Positions 28,836-36,521 of a DNA stretch of 38,787 nucleotides are shown here, piece by piece. Source of the DNA: a virus; the IMG/VR virus record IMGVR_UViG_3300044825_000232, positions 1 to 38,787 of that record; one strand, 5' to 3'. The notes under the pieces were generated by a model, which saw nothing but the letters and a program-made list of their open reading frames with translations, searched no databases and had not been told where the DNA came from. Both the position numbers and the translations under genes were made by a program. Positions within the stretch are counted from its first letter, which is position 1, and every line of letters begins with the position of its first letter.

Positions 28836-29213
28836 ATGGCACATTTTGCACAAGTTGATGAAAATAATATAGTACAAAGAGTAACAGTTGTTCCAAATGA
28901 ACAAGAACATAGAGCACTAGAGCATCTGACTCAAGATTTAGGTCTTGAAGGTAATTGGATTCAATGCTCATATAATACAATTCTTGGAGAACATAAGAAT
29001 GGTGGAACTCCACTTCGTGGAAATTATCCAGGACAAGGTTGGGTATATGACCCAGTACTAGATGCGTTTTTCCAGCCTAAACCATTTCCTTCTTGGGTAA
29101 AGGATACTGAAAAGTATATCTGGGTAGCCCCAGTTCCTGAACCAGAACAACCTGGCTGGGAATGGGATGAAGAATCTTTATCTTGGAAAGTAATTGTAAG
29201 AGAGGAAGAATAA
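28836..29213 (+). CDS. Conserved tail-associated protein of unknown function
   Basis: This 125-residue protein begins MAHFAQVDENNIVQRVTVVP and contains WIQCSYNT, PLRGNYPGQGWVYD and FPSWVKD, followed by a Trp/Pro/Glu-rich end. The same pattern is carried by many cyanophages and other aquatic phages next to tail-fibre or lysis genes. Its place among tail genes supports a virion or fibre-assembly role, not proven. Confidence 0.84.
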   Translation: MAHFAQVDENNIVQRVTVVPNEQEHRALEHLTQDLGLEGNWIQCSYNTILGEHKNGGTPLRGNYPGQGWVYDPVLDAFFQPKPFPSWVKDTEKYIWVAPVPEPEQPGWEWDEESLSWKVIVREEE

Positions 29214-29214
29214 C

Positions 29215-29913
29215 ATTAATAGGGGACAAAATATAATCTTTACTAATACTGGAAATATACCAGAGGAGTATGCACCAAAACCTGCCTCTAAATTTATTCC
29301 AGATTGGTATAAGAATTTAGAATCATATATGAATGGCAAGAAAGCGCCTACTGGTGATGGCAATTCTGCTGCCACCATTAAACGCTGTATGCCAGTATTT
29401 GATGCCATAAGCGCTGGTTACATAATCGTTAGCCCTGCTGATGTTTATGTTAGCCAGCGTGATGGGCAGCCATTTTACGAGTGGGCAAATTTTGGTCTTA
29501 TTCAGTTTCATCCTAAAGAACAAGCACCTGAACATCCTAATCGTAATGGACTTGAGGCATTTCCTAAGTGGATAAACTATTGGGCGATTAAAACCCCTAA
29601 GGGCTATTCAACTATGTTTGTCCAGCCATTTCATAGAGAGTCAGTATTTATTATTCTTCCAGGAGTTGTAGATACTGATACCTACACAGCAGCAGTTAAC
29701 TTTCCATTTGTTCTTAATGACCCAAAGTTTGAAGGAACTATCCCTGCGGGCACACCTATTGCGCAGGTAATTCCTTTCAAGCGTGAGGGCTGGGAGATGA
29801 GTTTTGGCGGACAAAAAGAATTTATTGAACAGGCTAAAGTAACTACTAAGTTGCAGACTAAGTTCTTTGACAGATACAAGTCTATGTTCAGAGCAAATAA
29901 AGAATACAAGTAG
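29215..29913 (+). CDS. Conserved phage protein, probable ATT start
   Basis: The first ATG in this frame is at 29329, but the frame stays open upstream from 29200. The extra stretch (NTGNIPEEYAPKPASKFIPD, then WYKNLESYM) is clearly protein-like: the ending IPDWYKNLESY followed by ATIKRCMPVFDAISAGYIIV is one continuous family pattern known from aquatic phages. No ATG, GTG or TTG exists in that extension. ATT 29215 is preceded six bases upstream by AGAGGAAG (29201-29208) and begins right after the previous stop, so it is the best start (232 residues). Function is unknown; it lies next to the glycosyltransferase. A start at 29329 would drop 38 residues. Confidence 0.75.
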   Translation: MNRGQNIIFTNTGNIPEEYAPKPASKFIPDWYKNLESYMNGKKAPTGDGNSAATIKRCMPVFDAISAGYIIVSPADVYVSQRDGQPFYEWANFGLIQFHPKEQAPEHPNRNGLEAFPKWINYWAIKTPKGYSTMFVQPFHRESVFIILPGVVDTDTYTAAVNFPFVLNDPKFEGTIPAGTPIAQVIPFKREGWEMSFGGQKEFIEQAKVTTKLQTKFFDRYKSMFRANKEYK

Positions 29914-29927
29914 AAAGCAAGGGGACA

Positions 29928-30659
29928 ATGATAGGTAAGTCAGATACAGTAGCCCTCGGCTGGTGCGACAATGGTACTACCGATGGTAAGTTTACAGAAG
30001 GGCTAGCCACAGCACTAGTTGCTGGAGCCCCTAATGGTATGCCAATACATACTACAATTAGAGTACAAGGCAATCAGATTGGCAGACAACGCCAAGTATT
30101 GTTTGACCACTGGGCTGATAACATTAAGACTGATTGGTTACTTTGGGTAGACTCAGACATAGTACTAACTATAGATGCTATGGCTAAACTGTGGAAGACA
30201 GCAGATAAAATTAACCGTCCTGTTGTTAGCGGTGTTTATTTTATATCTAAAGAAACTGAAGGCAGTCTTATGCGCCCGTTTCCTTGTCTATTTAATGACA
30301 TATCAGAGTTTCAGATTCAGTATTTACATCCACTTCCAGAGGATGAAGTAGTCAAAATTGATAATGCTGGTTTTGGTTTTGTGCTTATGCACAAGTCTAT
30401 TGTGCCAAAAATCCGTGAGGCTAATCCTGGTAAAGGTATGTTTATGGAGACTGGCGATGGAGAAGATGACCACTTTATAGGTGAAGATATTATTTTTTTC
30501 CGTCGTATGAAAGCAGCAGGTATTCCACTACACGCTCATACTGGTGCAAAGGTTAGACATATTAAACGTTTTAGTCTTGACTTTGACTACTACGCACTGT
30601 ACTGGTCTAATGAACATTTAAAGCAGAAACTTAAAGAACAACAACAGCAAGGAGAATAA
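29928..30659 (+). CDS. GT-A-type glycosyltransferase
   Basis: This 243-residue protein has the features of a nucleotide-sugar transferase of the family-2 type: an N-terminal nucleotide-binding part, the DxD metal motif in WLLWVDSDIV (D75, D77), a NRPVVSGVYF strand, and an acceptor-side acidic loop (DGEDDHFIGEDIIFFRRMKA). The product could glycosylate virion proteins or host surface polymers. Placement among tail genes favours fibre modification, but this is inference. The ribosome site is AAGGGG close to ATG 29928. Confidence 0.82.
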   Translation: MIGKSDTVALGWCDNGTTDGKFTEGLATALVAGAPNGMPIHTTIRVQGNQIGRQRQVLFDHWADNIKTDWLLWVDSDIVLTIDAMAKLWKTADKINRPVVSGVYFISKETEGSLMRPFPCLFNDISEFQIQYLHPLPEDEVVKIDNAGFGFVLMHKSIVPKIREANPGKGMFMETGDGEDDHFIGEDIIFFRRMKAAGIPLHAHTGAKVRHIKRFSLDFDYYALYWSNEHLKQKLKEQQQQGE

Positions 30660-32645
30660 GTGGCTGGGAGAGATATTACCGAAGGTCGCTCTAGTAGAGC
30701 GATTGCCGTTGATGTTGGTGTAGTTGCTACTGACAATATCTGGCAGAACACTGATATTGCCTATGATACAGCCCTTGGCGGTATGCCATTTATTTACGCC
30801 ATCTCTGACCAAAGACCTTATATTCGCCAGACTGCACCTTACCGAAAAGAACAGTTTGATAACCAGACTGAACCTGGTGAGCAAAGTCTAACTGGGTGGT
30901 GGATAAGAAGCCAGTCCTCGTTTCACGACGGGACTGGCATTACTTTTTATGACCCTGCTTTAATTCCAGGAGATAGCACATATCAGTTTGCTGACAGCCG
31001 TGGTGTTGATGTGTGGACAGAAGGACAAGTAACACTACTACATAATACAGCCAGCACTCACTACACAACTGGTCAGATTAAATCTAATGGTAAACCATTT
31101 CAAGCAGCCCGTCCTATTAATTGGTCTAGTACTGATGGCATTTTGTTATGGGATGAATATGATGTTGATAAGATTGCAGTAGACGGAACTCTTACTCATT
31201 TTGTTGATTATACTAGCGGTACAGATTATCCTGTCTATGCTATTTGCGATGATGGTGTTAATGCTTATTGGGTAACTAATGTACTTAATGCTGGCACTCC
31301 AAGATTGCGTGTATATAACAAGCCGTTAACTGGTACCTCATCTACTACTGCAACACTAATGATTAGTGATAACAGCATTACGGTTGAAGAAGGTGTAATG
31401 GAATACCTTAAAGACCGTATTATTATGGCTATTAACAATAAAATATATGAGTTTCCTATTAATGCAACAACTCTGCCATCTCCTGTTTATACACACGGTG
31501 ATACAGATGTAGTTTTTACTAGCATTACAGCATCAGGCACAGCCATCTATATTGCCGCCTTTAGCGGCATTCAGTCCTACATTTATAAGTTTACACTCAG
31601 CACAACGACTGGTGCTATGCCATCACTGACCTCAGCCATAACTGCAGCAGAAATGCCAGTGGGTGAGAAGATATACAAGATTGAATACTATCTAGGATAT
31701 ATGTTGATTGGCACTAGCAAGGGTGTTAGGGCTGCAACTGTAGATGACAATGGTTCTATTACATATGGTCCACTGATTGTTGAAACCGACCAGCCTGTAT
31801 ACGACTTTGCTTTTAGAGATAAGTTTGCTTGGGCTGCTACTGGTGTAGCAGGTGAGGCTGGAGTAATCCGTATCAATCTAGGTAATGAACTATCTCCATT
31901 ACGTTTTGCCTATGCTAATGACCTATGGACAGATAATGGTGTGACTGGTCATAAGACTACAGCCACTGCTTTTGCTGGCGAGACTGACCGATTAGTTTTT
32001 GTTACAACCGCAACTAGTGCATCTTCTGGCTCAATTAATATTGAGTCAAGTGGTGCATTAATGCTAGATGGTTATATAGAAACTGGCTACATCAGATACA
32101 ACACATTAGAGCCAAAGAATTTTAAGCGCCTCATTGCAAGAGGCGACTTTAACTATGGTTCTATTACATTAGAAACTGTGGCAGAAGATGGTACTGAGTA
32201 TGACTTAGTTACTTATGATGCGTCAGTTCCGCCAGTAGAGGTAACTACTAGCCAGCCATCGGGTTCACAAGAGGCGTTAGCCTATAAGTTTATTCTTTAT
32301 AGAGATGCTACTGCCAATACATTAGGACCAGTCTTTGAGGGCTATCAGGCAAAGGCTACTATCGCTACCCCACGTCAGCGGGTAATCAAGTTTCCTGTCT
32401 TTTGTTATGATGTTGAGACAGATAAGTACAATGTAATGCTGGGCTATGAAGGACGTGCTAAAGAACGTATTCAAGCCTTAGAAAACATTGAACAAAACGG
32501 TGACGTAGTAACTTGGCAGGACCTACAGACGGGAGAATCCCGTCAGGTAGTAATAGAACAAATTACATTCACTAGACAAACTCCACCAGACAGAGGTTTC
32601 TCTGGTTACGGTGGCATCATTGACATACTAATAAGGACAGTATAA
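30660..32645 (+). CDS. Large beta-rich tail protein (nozzle-like)
   Basis: This 661-residue protein starts at GTG 30660, directly after the previous stop, with AAGGAG in the end of that gene. It is beta-rich throughout, with repeated units of about 45-60 residues that could be propeller blades (for example AYWVTNVLNAGTPRLRVYNK and IYIAAFSGIQSYIYKFTL). The C-terminal domain ends in DRGFSGYGGIIDILIRTV. Propeller-type proteins of this size form the nozzle of T7-like tails. The N-terminal QSLTGWWIRSQSSFHDGTG also occurs in other actinophage tail proteins. The nozzle assignment is inferred from layout. Confidence 0.78.
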   Translation: MAGRDITEGRSSRAIAVDVGVVATDNIWQNTDIAYDTALGGMPFIYAISDQRPYIRQTAPYRKEQFDNQTEPGEQSLTGWWIRSQSSFHDGTGITFYDPALIPGDSTYQFADSRGVDVWTEGQVTLLHNTASTHYTTGQIKSNGKPFQAARPINWSSTDGILLWDEYDVDKIAVDGTLTHFVDYTSGTDYPVYAICDDGVNAYWVTNVLNAGTPRLRVYNKPLTGTSSTTATLMISDNSITVEEGVMEYLKDRIIMAINNKIYEFPINATTLPSPVYTHGDTDVVFTSITASGTAIYIAAFSGIQSYIYKFTLSTTTGAMPSLTSAITAAEMPVGEKIYKIEYYLGYMLIGTSKGVRAATVDDNGSITYGPLIVETDQPVYDFAFRDKFAWAATGVAGEAGVIRINLGNELSPLRFAYANDLWTDNGVTGHKTTATAFAGETDRLVFVTTATSASSGSINIESSGALMLDGYIETGYIRYNTLEPKNFKRLIARGDFNYGSITLETVAEDGTEYDLVTYDASVPPVEVTTSQPSGSQEALAYKFILYRDATANTLGPVFEGYQAKATIATPRQRVIKFPVFCYDVETDKYNVMLGYEGRAKERIQALENIEQNGDVVTWQDLQTGESRQVVIEQITFTRQTPPDRGFSGYGGIIDILIRTV

Positions 32646-32849
32646 ATGACACCTGCAGACTGGGCAGCACTTGCCGTATCCATCACAACCCTTGCAACCG
32701 CACTAGCAATGGTAGTAAAACATTTAACTAAACATTACCTGTCAGAACTTAAACCCAACGGTGGCTCCAGTCTTAAGGACAAAGTAGATAGTTTAGAAAA
32801 CAAAGTAGAACTGTTAACAGATTTAGTTAAAGAAGCATTGAGGAAATGA
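32646..32849 (+). CDS. Small membrane protein of the lysis cassette
   Basis: This 67-residue protein has one N-terminal transmembrane helix (WAALAVSITTLATALAMVVK, residues 6-25). A basic stretch and a C-terminal coiled coil follow (LKDKVDSLENKVELLTDLVK). This is the shape of XhlA-type holin partners. It sits directly before the endolysin gene; the stop TGA is immediately followed by the next ATG. It could be a holin or a regulator of the holin at 33371-33556. Confidence 0.78.
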   Translation: MTPADWAALAVSITTLATALAMVVKHLTKHYLSELKPNGGSSLKDKVDSLENKVELLTDLVKEALRK

Positions 32850-33371
32850 ATGAAACTGGCAAAGAAGCCAAGCCCTGCTGCCGTCGCCCTGTTGCGACAG
32901 GCGACTGCCATTGCTCCGAAGCGTATGAAGGCCAGCGATGGACTGCTACCTTCTGCTGCTCATCTGAAAGCAAGCCCGACTTCGGACCACAATACTGGGC
33001 TAGCAGTAGACTTAACACACGACCCGAAGAATGGGATTGATTGCGATGTCATCTTTGAAAAACTTAAAGAGGATGAACGCGTTGCGTACCTTATCTTCAA
33101 AGGAAAAATCTGGTCACGTCAAAGACGTAAAGAAGGTAACAGAAAGTATTCTGGTAGTAATCCTCACAATAAGCACCTTCACATTTCTATTAATGATGAT
33201 AGTGGTAATGACACTAGCCCTTGGTTCTGGTGGCTAAATCAACCTAAGATTGTGAATCAGGTAAAGGCTAGATTACAGCCAGCACCTAAGAAGAAGGTGG
33301 CAGAAGGTGCCATAGTGGCACCCGTCTGCACCTGCTGTAAGGTTCACAATACAACAAGAAAGGCAAGATAA
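32850..33371 (+). CDS. Endolysin, M15-type (VanY/L-alanyl-D-glutamate-like) peptidase
   Basis: The 173-residue protein has the zinc-peptidase pattern of the M15 group: SDHNTGLAVDLTH gives H47 and D54, and NPHNKHLHISI gives H109 and H111, the metal ligands and base. It would cut the peptide part of the host wall at the end of infection. No signal peptide is visible, so it should depend on a holin. The Lys/Pro/Cys-rich tail (CTCCKVHNTTRKAR) may be a small cell-wall or metal-binding tail. GAGGAA lies upstream of ATG 32850. Confidence 0.9.
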   Translation: MKLAKKPSPAAVALLRQATAIAPKRMKASDGLLPSAAHLKASPTSDHNTGLAVDLTHDPKNGIDCDVIFEKLKEDERVAYLIFKGKIWSRQRRKEGNRKYSGSNPHNKHLHISINDDSGNDTSPWFWWLNQPKIVNQVKARLQPAPKKKVAEGAIVAPVCTCCKVHNTTRKAR

Positions 33372-33556
33372 TGGAAACACTAAAGCAAGTATCGCTTACC
33401 TGGTTCCGTGCCGCAGCAGCCGCTGCTATCGCACTATACCTAGCAGGAGAGACTGACCTTAAAGTACTAGGCACAGCAGCCCTAGCGGGCTTCCTAGGCC
33501 CTGTTCTTAAGTGGATAGACCCATCTGCTACAGAGTTTGGCAGAGGCGCTAAGTAG
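33371..33556 (+). CDS. Holin-like membrane protein
   Basis: This 61-residue protein has a first hydrophobic segment (WFRAAAAAAIALYLAG, about 11-26) and a second (VLGTAALAGFLGPVLKWI, about 32-49) with a short polar tail. Two short helices after the endolysin gene fit a class II holin that forms lesions in the membrane. The start overlaps the endolysin stop by TAATG, so the two are coupled. It is the last gene of the rightward unit. Confidence 0.8.
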   Translation: METLKQVSLTWFRAAAAAAIALYLAGETDLKVLGTAALAGFLGPVLKWIDPSATEFGRGAK

Positions 33557-33571
33557 TCCGTTAAATAGATT

Positions 33572-33617
33572 AGACCCCCTTACCTGGTCCGATAAGACAG
33601 GTAGGGGGGTCTTTTCT
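33572..33617 (+). terminator. Terminator between the two converging units
   Basis: A 15-bp stem (33572-33586 with 33598-33612, one G-U pair) has an 11-nt loop and is followed on the plus strand by TTTTCTGCTTT. It lies 15 bases after the last late gene and about 35 bases before the end of the leftward unit, so it should stop late transcription. On the minus strand the tract after the hairpin is less T-rich, so it is a weaker stop there. Confidence 0.9.
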
Positions 33618-33649
33618 GCTTTCTGCTGGCTTCCCCTTCCAACAGAAAC

Positions 33650-33862
33650 TTAGTTTAGTTCCTTCTCAATAGCCTGAATAGTTGGGCAGGGGTAAGGTTG
33701 AGCGTAGCCAAGATGATGGTTACAAGATTGAAAGCATACAACTACTTTATCTTCTCTAATAAATGGCTTATGCAATTCTACTACTGCCTGAAGGGCGTTA
33801 GCCAAAGTGTCATAAGCAAACTCTTGGTCATTTATATTTGCTAGTAATTTTTCGTGTGTCAT
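33650..33862 (-). CDS. Small protein with YPCPTIQAI motif (last gene of leftward unit)
   Basis: This 70-residue protein has a helical N-terminal half (YDTLANALQAVVELHKPF). The C-terminal part holds C43, C47, H49-H50 and C59 and ends PYPCPTIQAIEKELN. A CPTI-type ending after spaced cysteines is frequent in small actinobacteriophage proteins, suggesting a metal-binding fold. The start at 33862 overlaps the preceding stop by ATGA. Function unknown. Confidence 0.76.
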   Translation of the reverse strand: MTHEKLLANINDQEFAYDTLANALQAVVELHKPFIREDKVVVCFQSCNHHLGYAQPYPCPTIQAIEKELN

Positions 33863-34320
33863 TCGTTTATTATCAGGTTGTGCCAGTATTCGGGCCTGCT
33901 CCTTGCGTCATAGAATACCACCAAATCACGCTCTTGCGTGTCCCATCTGGTATGAAAGACTGGCTCTAGATGTGCTAGTTCTCTGGCTGGAACCATTGCT
34001 ATGCCATCTGAAAATCTAAAACAGATACGATGATATGAGTGTTCGTTATCTGTATATGGTGGTGCTATCAGCATCTGTTGTAGTTTGTTAAAAGGAAAGA
34101 TGGCTGGTTTGCTACTGTCTGTTTTCAGCCATTTGATTTCTAAATCGCCGATGTAGTTCTCTCTACCATTGCCCCATTGTAAACAGATATGAAAGTCAGT
34201 AAAGTAAAAGCGGGGAGTGCCATAAAACTTCCAGCCCTGAAAGTATTCTGCCAAGGCTGTGGCTGCAATCTTTTCTCTCTTGCCGTCATTGTTTACCTGA
34301 CGTATAGGTTCAAGCGCCAC
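33859..34320 (-). CDS. Hypothetical protein with nuclease-like D...ExK pattern
   Basis: This 153-residue protein contains FTDFHICLQWGN, then ENYIGDLEIKWLK. It could supply the D-(E/D)xK residues of a PD-(D/E)XK fold, after an N-terminal helix (KREKIAATALAEYF). This is weak evidence and no named family is recognised. The start is GTG 34320 inside the end of the WhiB gene; the stop overlaps the next gene. Confidence 0.72.
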   Translation of the reverse strand: MALEPIRQVNNDGKREKIAATALAEYFQGWKFYGTPRFYFTDFHICLQWGNGRENYIGDLEIKWLKTDSSKPAIFPFNKLQQMLIAPPYTDNEHSYHRICFRFSDGIAMVPARELAHLEPVFHTRWDTQERDLVVFYDARSRPEYWHNLIINE

Positions 34321-34588
34321 GGACTCTTTGCTCCCATTCTGGTATCATTGACTTAGCCATTATGCCTCTGACTCTACGAATAGCCCTGCGCTGAGGTGGC
34401 AAAGTACCAGCCCAAAAACCATCTACATCATACTCAAGTGCATACTCTAAACATTCCTGCCTGGCTGGGCAGCCATTACAAATCCTAGTTAGTAGTTCTT
34501 TTTCAGGATAGTTGTTGCCTTCTTCAGAAAACCATAGCCGTGTTTCTGTACCTTCACAGGCTGGTCTGTTTTTAAATCTAGGAATCAA
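34310..34588 (-). CDS. whiB: WhiB-family iron-sulfur transcription regulator
   Basis: This 92-residue protein has the four cysteines of the family: C11, then C37-x2-C40-x5-C46 (ICNGCPARQEC). The DGFWAGTLPPQRRAIRR segment is the variant of the GVWGG turn plus basic helix that contacts the host sigma factor and DNA. WhiB proteins occur only in actinobacteria and their phages, so this is the main evidence for the host. Phage copies can interfere with host WhiB control. Translation starts at TTG 34588 with AGGAG seven bases upstream and overlaps the upstream stop by four bases (TTGA). Confidence 0.92.
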   Translation of the reverse strand: MIPRFKNRPACEGTETRLWFSEEGNNYPEKELLTRICNGCPARQECLEYALEYDVDGFWAGTLPPQRRAIRRVRGIMAKSMIPEWEQRVRGA

Positions 34589-34734
34589 AACTCTACTCCT
34601 ATCCAGATTACACCTAACTCAAGGTCTATAAAATTTCTATGCAGACTAATGCCTAAAGCAAATCTAGTAAAACTAAAACCAATACTTAAATATACTTTAC
34701 CTATCTTACGATAAGTACTACCTCTTAATCTCAC
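34585..34734 (-). CDS. 49-residue beta-rich micro-protein
   Basis: GTG 34734 has AGGAGG four bases upstream (in the end of the FmdB-like gene), and TGA at 34585 overlaps the WhiB start. The product alternates polar and hydrophobic residues (KIGKVYLSIGFSFTRFALGI then LGVIWIGVEF), a small all-beta pattern also seen in other actinophage micro-proteins. Tight coupling on both sides supports it; function unknown. Confidence 0.7.
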   Translation of the reverse strand: MRLRGSTYRKIGKVYLSIGFSFTRFALGISLHRNFIDLELGVIWIGVEF

Positions 34735-34908
34735 CTAGCCTCCTGTTTTGTAAAAGCCTGTGCCCTTAAAGTGCACTGGCGTTGCTGAAAACTTCTTATC
34801 CATCTGCACACCACAATCACCACAATTAATTATGTGGTCCGAGTCTATTGTAAAGTACTGTTCAATTACAATATTGCATATGGGACAACTAAACTCATAT
34901 GTCGGCAT
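34735..34908 (-). CDS. FmdB-type zinc-ribbon protein
   Basis: The 57-residue product starts at ATG 34908 (MPTYEFSCPICN). It has C8-x2-C11 and C29-x2-C32, and a KFSATPVHFKGTGFYKTGG ending: the exact layout of the FmdB/CxxC_CxxC_SSSS family, named after a putative regulatory protein of formamidase genes. It could be an RNA- or DNA-binding regulator. An in-frame start further up at 34947 would add an unrelated stretch that codes for the previous gene. Confidence 0.85.
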   Translation of the reverse strand: MPTYEFSCPICNIVIEQYFTIDSDHIINCGDCGVQMDKKFSATPVHFKGTGFYKTGG

Positions 34909-35077
34909 TATTACCCCTAGCAATAGTGGCTGCTTCTTCAAATTCACAACTCATAAAAGTATTTTTGCTTTCAGGACAAACACATTTAGCCTCAATTTCT
35001 TGGGCTATCTGCTCACGTATCTTCTGTTCAGTATCGTTATACATATAGCCGATAATATCAGCATCTCGTCTAGTCAT
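34895..35077 (-). CDS. Small protein with CVCPES...MSCEFEEA motif
   Basis: Translation is placed at ATG 35077 (AGGA five bases upstream), giving 60 residues; ATG 35089 lacks a ribosome site. A helical first half (RDADIIGYMYNDTEQKIREQ) precedes three cysteines in AKCVCPESKNTFMSCEF. This is a conserved small pattern of actinophages; function unknown. Confidence 0.72.
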   Translation of the reverse strand: MTRRDADIIGYMYNDTEQKIREQIAQEIEAKCVCPESKNTFMSCEFEEAATIARGNNADI

Positions 35078-35078
35078 T

Positions 35079-35300
35079 TCAATCCTCATTTACTGGGGTA
35101 GGTAATGTGACCATACTGCCACATCCTGCACACTCTGCATCTGTAAAGTAGAAGGCTATCTCTCCGTCTACAAATCCACCTAACATAACAAAGACATCAC
35201 AGCCACATACACATACTTCTGTTGGCTCACCACGCAAGTCCATTGCTTTGGTGTAGTCAATCCGCTTTAGCAAATCTCTGATGTCCTTACTCTGACTCAT
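35079..35300 (-). CDS. Zinc-ribbon protein of actinophage early operons
   Basis: The start at ATG 35300 lies in the end of the sigma-like gene, giving 73 residues; the frame is open upstream, but that part belongs to the preceding gene. The product has EPTEVCVCGCDVF, then FYFTDAECAGCGSMVTLPTP, a two-knuckle zinc ribbon with long separation. Very similar layouts (CVCG...CxxCG...PTP) are common in actinobacteriophages. Function unknown. Confidence 0.78.
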   Translation of the reverse strand: MSQSKDIRDLLKRIDYTKAMDLRGEPTEVCVCGCDVFVMLGGFVDGEIAFYFTDAECAGCGSMVTLPTPVNED

Positions 35301-35940
35301 CGTCCTGCTCTGCCTGTGATACATCTTCATCTGTGTATGGCCTCCAGCCACCTAGGTTTCTGATGAGAGAGTTGATAGCACGCTGTACTTTCATACGGGC
35401 ACCATCTGGTGTTGTCTTTAGGTCCTTGGCTATCAGGCTCCATTCCGCAGAGTCCGTGCTGAACCTAATTCGTAGAACATTTTGTTTAGCCTCTGTTAGT
35501 TTGAAGAAAGCGTTGGCTATATCTGACCTTAAAACTAGCCAGTTGTTACCATCACTGCTGCCTTCTGACTTACTGAACTTATAGTTTAAATCTTTAATCT
35601 TGCTAGGTATCTCATATGACTCAGAGATAATGCTAGGCAAGAAAGCCTCAATGACTGTGGCGTCATAGTAATACAAGTCAAGCAACTCGTAGCCTACCGT
35701 GCGGGCTTTCTCCCGCTCGCAATACTTTATGGCTGCATTGCGGAGAGATTTGGCTATTAACTTCTCTCTGTCTTTTTGCTCAAGGGCTGACCATTCAATC
35801 ATCTTTACTGGATGGGTGACAAACCAAAGCCAGAGCACCTGCTGTATGTCAGGTGTCTCCACCATAGGATACTTCCTATGATATTCAACTGATAACGAGG
35901 CTACTAGGTAGTCGTATTCAGTTATGAATTCCTGGCTCAC
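35287..35940 (-). CDS. Sigma-factor-like DNA-binding protein
   Basis: The 217-residue protein starts at GTG 35940. Its C-terminal part (residues about 145-195) reads LTEAKQNVLRIRFSTDSAEW, then SLIAKDLKTTPDGARMKVQRAI and NSLIRNLGG. This is the helix-turn-helix pattern of sigma region 4, which binds -35 boxes. The N-terminal half (LWLWFVTHPVKM, then IAKSLRNAAIKYCEREKA) resembles a degenerate region 2. A phage-made sigma-like factor could direct host polymerase to late promoters. It overlaps neighbours on both sides. Certainty is high for the helix-turn-helix, moderate for the sigma role. Confidence 0.8.
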   Translation of the reverse strand: MSQEFITEYDYLVASLSVEYHRKYPMVETPDIQQVLWLWFVTHPVKMIEWSALEQKDREKLIAKSLRNAAIKYCEREKARTVGYELLDLYYYDATVIEAFLPSIISESYEIPSKIKDLNYKFSKSEGSSDGNNWLVLRSDIANAFFKLTEAKQNVLRIRFSTDSAEWSLIAKDLKTTPDGARMKVQRAINSLIRNLGGWRPYTDEDVSQAEQDDESE

Positions 35941-36223
35941 TCAATCCTTCCCACTGACCTCTTTGTACCATTAGTCCTATTATGGCATAGTTTGCCAAAT
36001 CTTTTAGGGTATCTTCAATGGATTCATAGTTCGGCGTGTTGGTTTTTTTATTGAAGGTTAGATGTTCTAGCCGTGCCATCTTGTCGTGCATCCTGACAAT
36101 TAACCCATTCATTGCCCCGCCTGGGGCGCGGGCTATGTTGTATGGACCGTAGTCCTGATGCTTACGGACCATAGTTACTTTTAGTTCCATCAAGATGTCA
36201 TCTAGATATTTAGTGTCCTTCAT
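35918..36223 (-). CDS. Nmad1/DUF1599-like protein
   Basis: This 101-residue protein has the pattern VRKHQDYGPYNI, then GLIVRMHDKMARLEHL, then ESIEDTLKDLANYAIIGLMV. It matches the nucleotide-modification-associated domain 1 (DUF1599) as known from many phages. The family is linked by genome context to modified-base metabolism and related by fold to nucleotide pyrophosphohydrolases (the conserved acidic residues and DLANYA helix). It overlaps both neighbours by several bases. Confidence 0.85.
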   Translation of the reverse strand: MKDTKYLDDILMELKVTMVRKHQDYGPYNIARAPGGAMNGLIVRMHDKMARLEHLTFNKKTNTPNYESIEDTLKDLANYAIIGLMVQRGQWEGLSEPGIHN

Positions 36224-36521
36224 TTAGTACCTTTCTGGATTCACGGTCAAACTTAGCCATAGCCTCTTGGACTATGACTTCTTCTACTACTTCTTCACCA
36301 TCACCCTGTGCTGCTGCTACTAGGACATTAGCCAGTAGGGTAAGTAGCATCTGGGCTGACTGCTGGTCTTTCTTGTTGGTCTCGTATACGTCTCGTAATG
36401 CTGACAGTAAATCAATACCTTTGTGCTCTGATAGTGGGATACCTAGTAGCAAAGGGTTATCTGCTATGTGGTTCCAGACTCCCTCTAAATCATCCATTGA
36501 AACATTTTCTGATTCGCTCAT
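36210..36521 (-). CDS. Acidic helical hypothetical protein
   Basis: This 103-residue, strongly acidic, all-helical protein (LEGVWNHIADNPLLLGIPLS, then AQMLLTLLANVLVAAAQGDG and VVEEVIVQEAMAKFDRES) starts at ATG 36521 inside the end of the TOPRIM gene. It overlaps the Nmad1-like gene at its other end. No family is recognised; the order suggests a partner in DNA replication or nucleotide metabolism. Confidence 0.74.
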   Translation of the reverse strand: MSESENVSMDDLEGVWNHIADNPLLLGIPLSEHKGIDLLSALRDVYETNKKDQQSAQMLLTLLANVLVAAAQGDGEEVVEEVIVQEAMAKFDRESRKVLNEGH

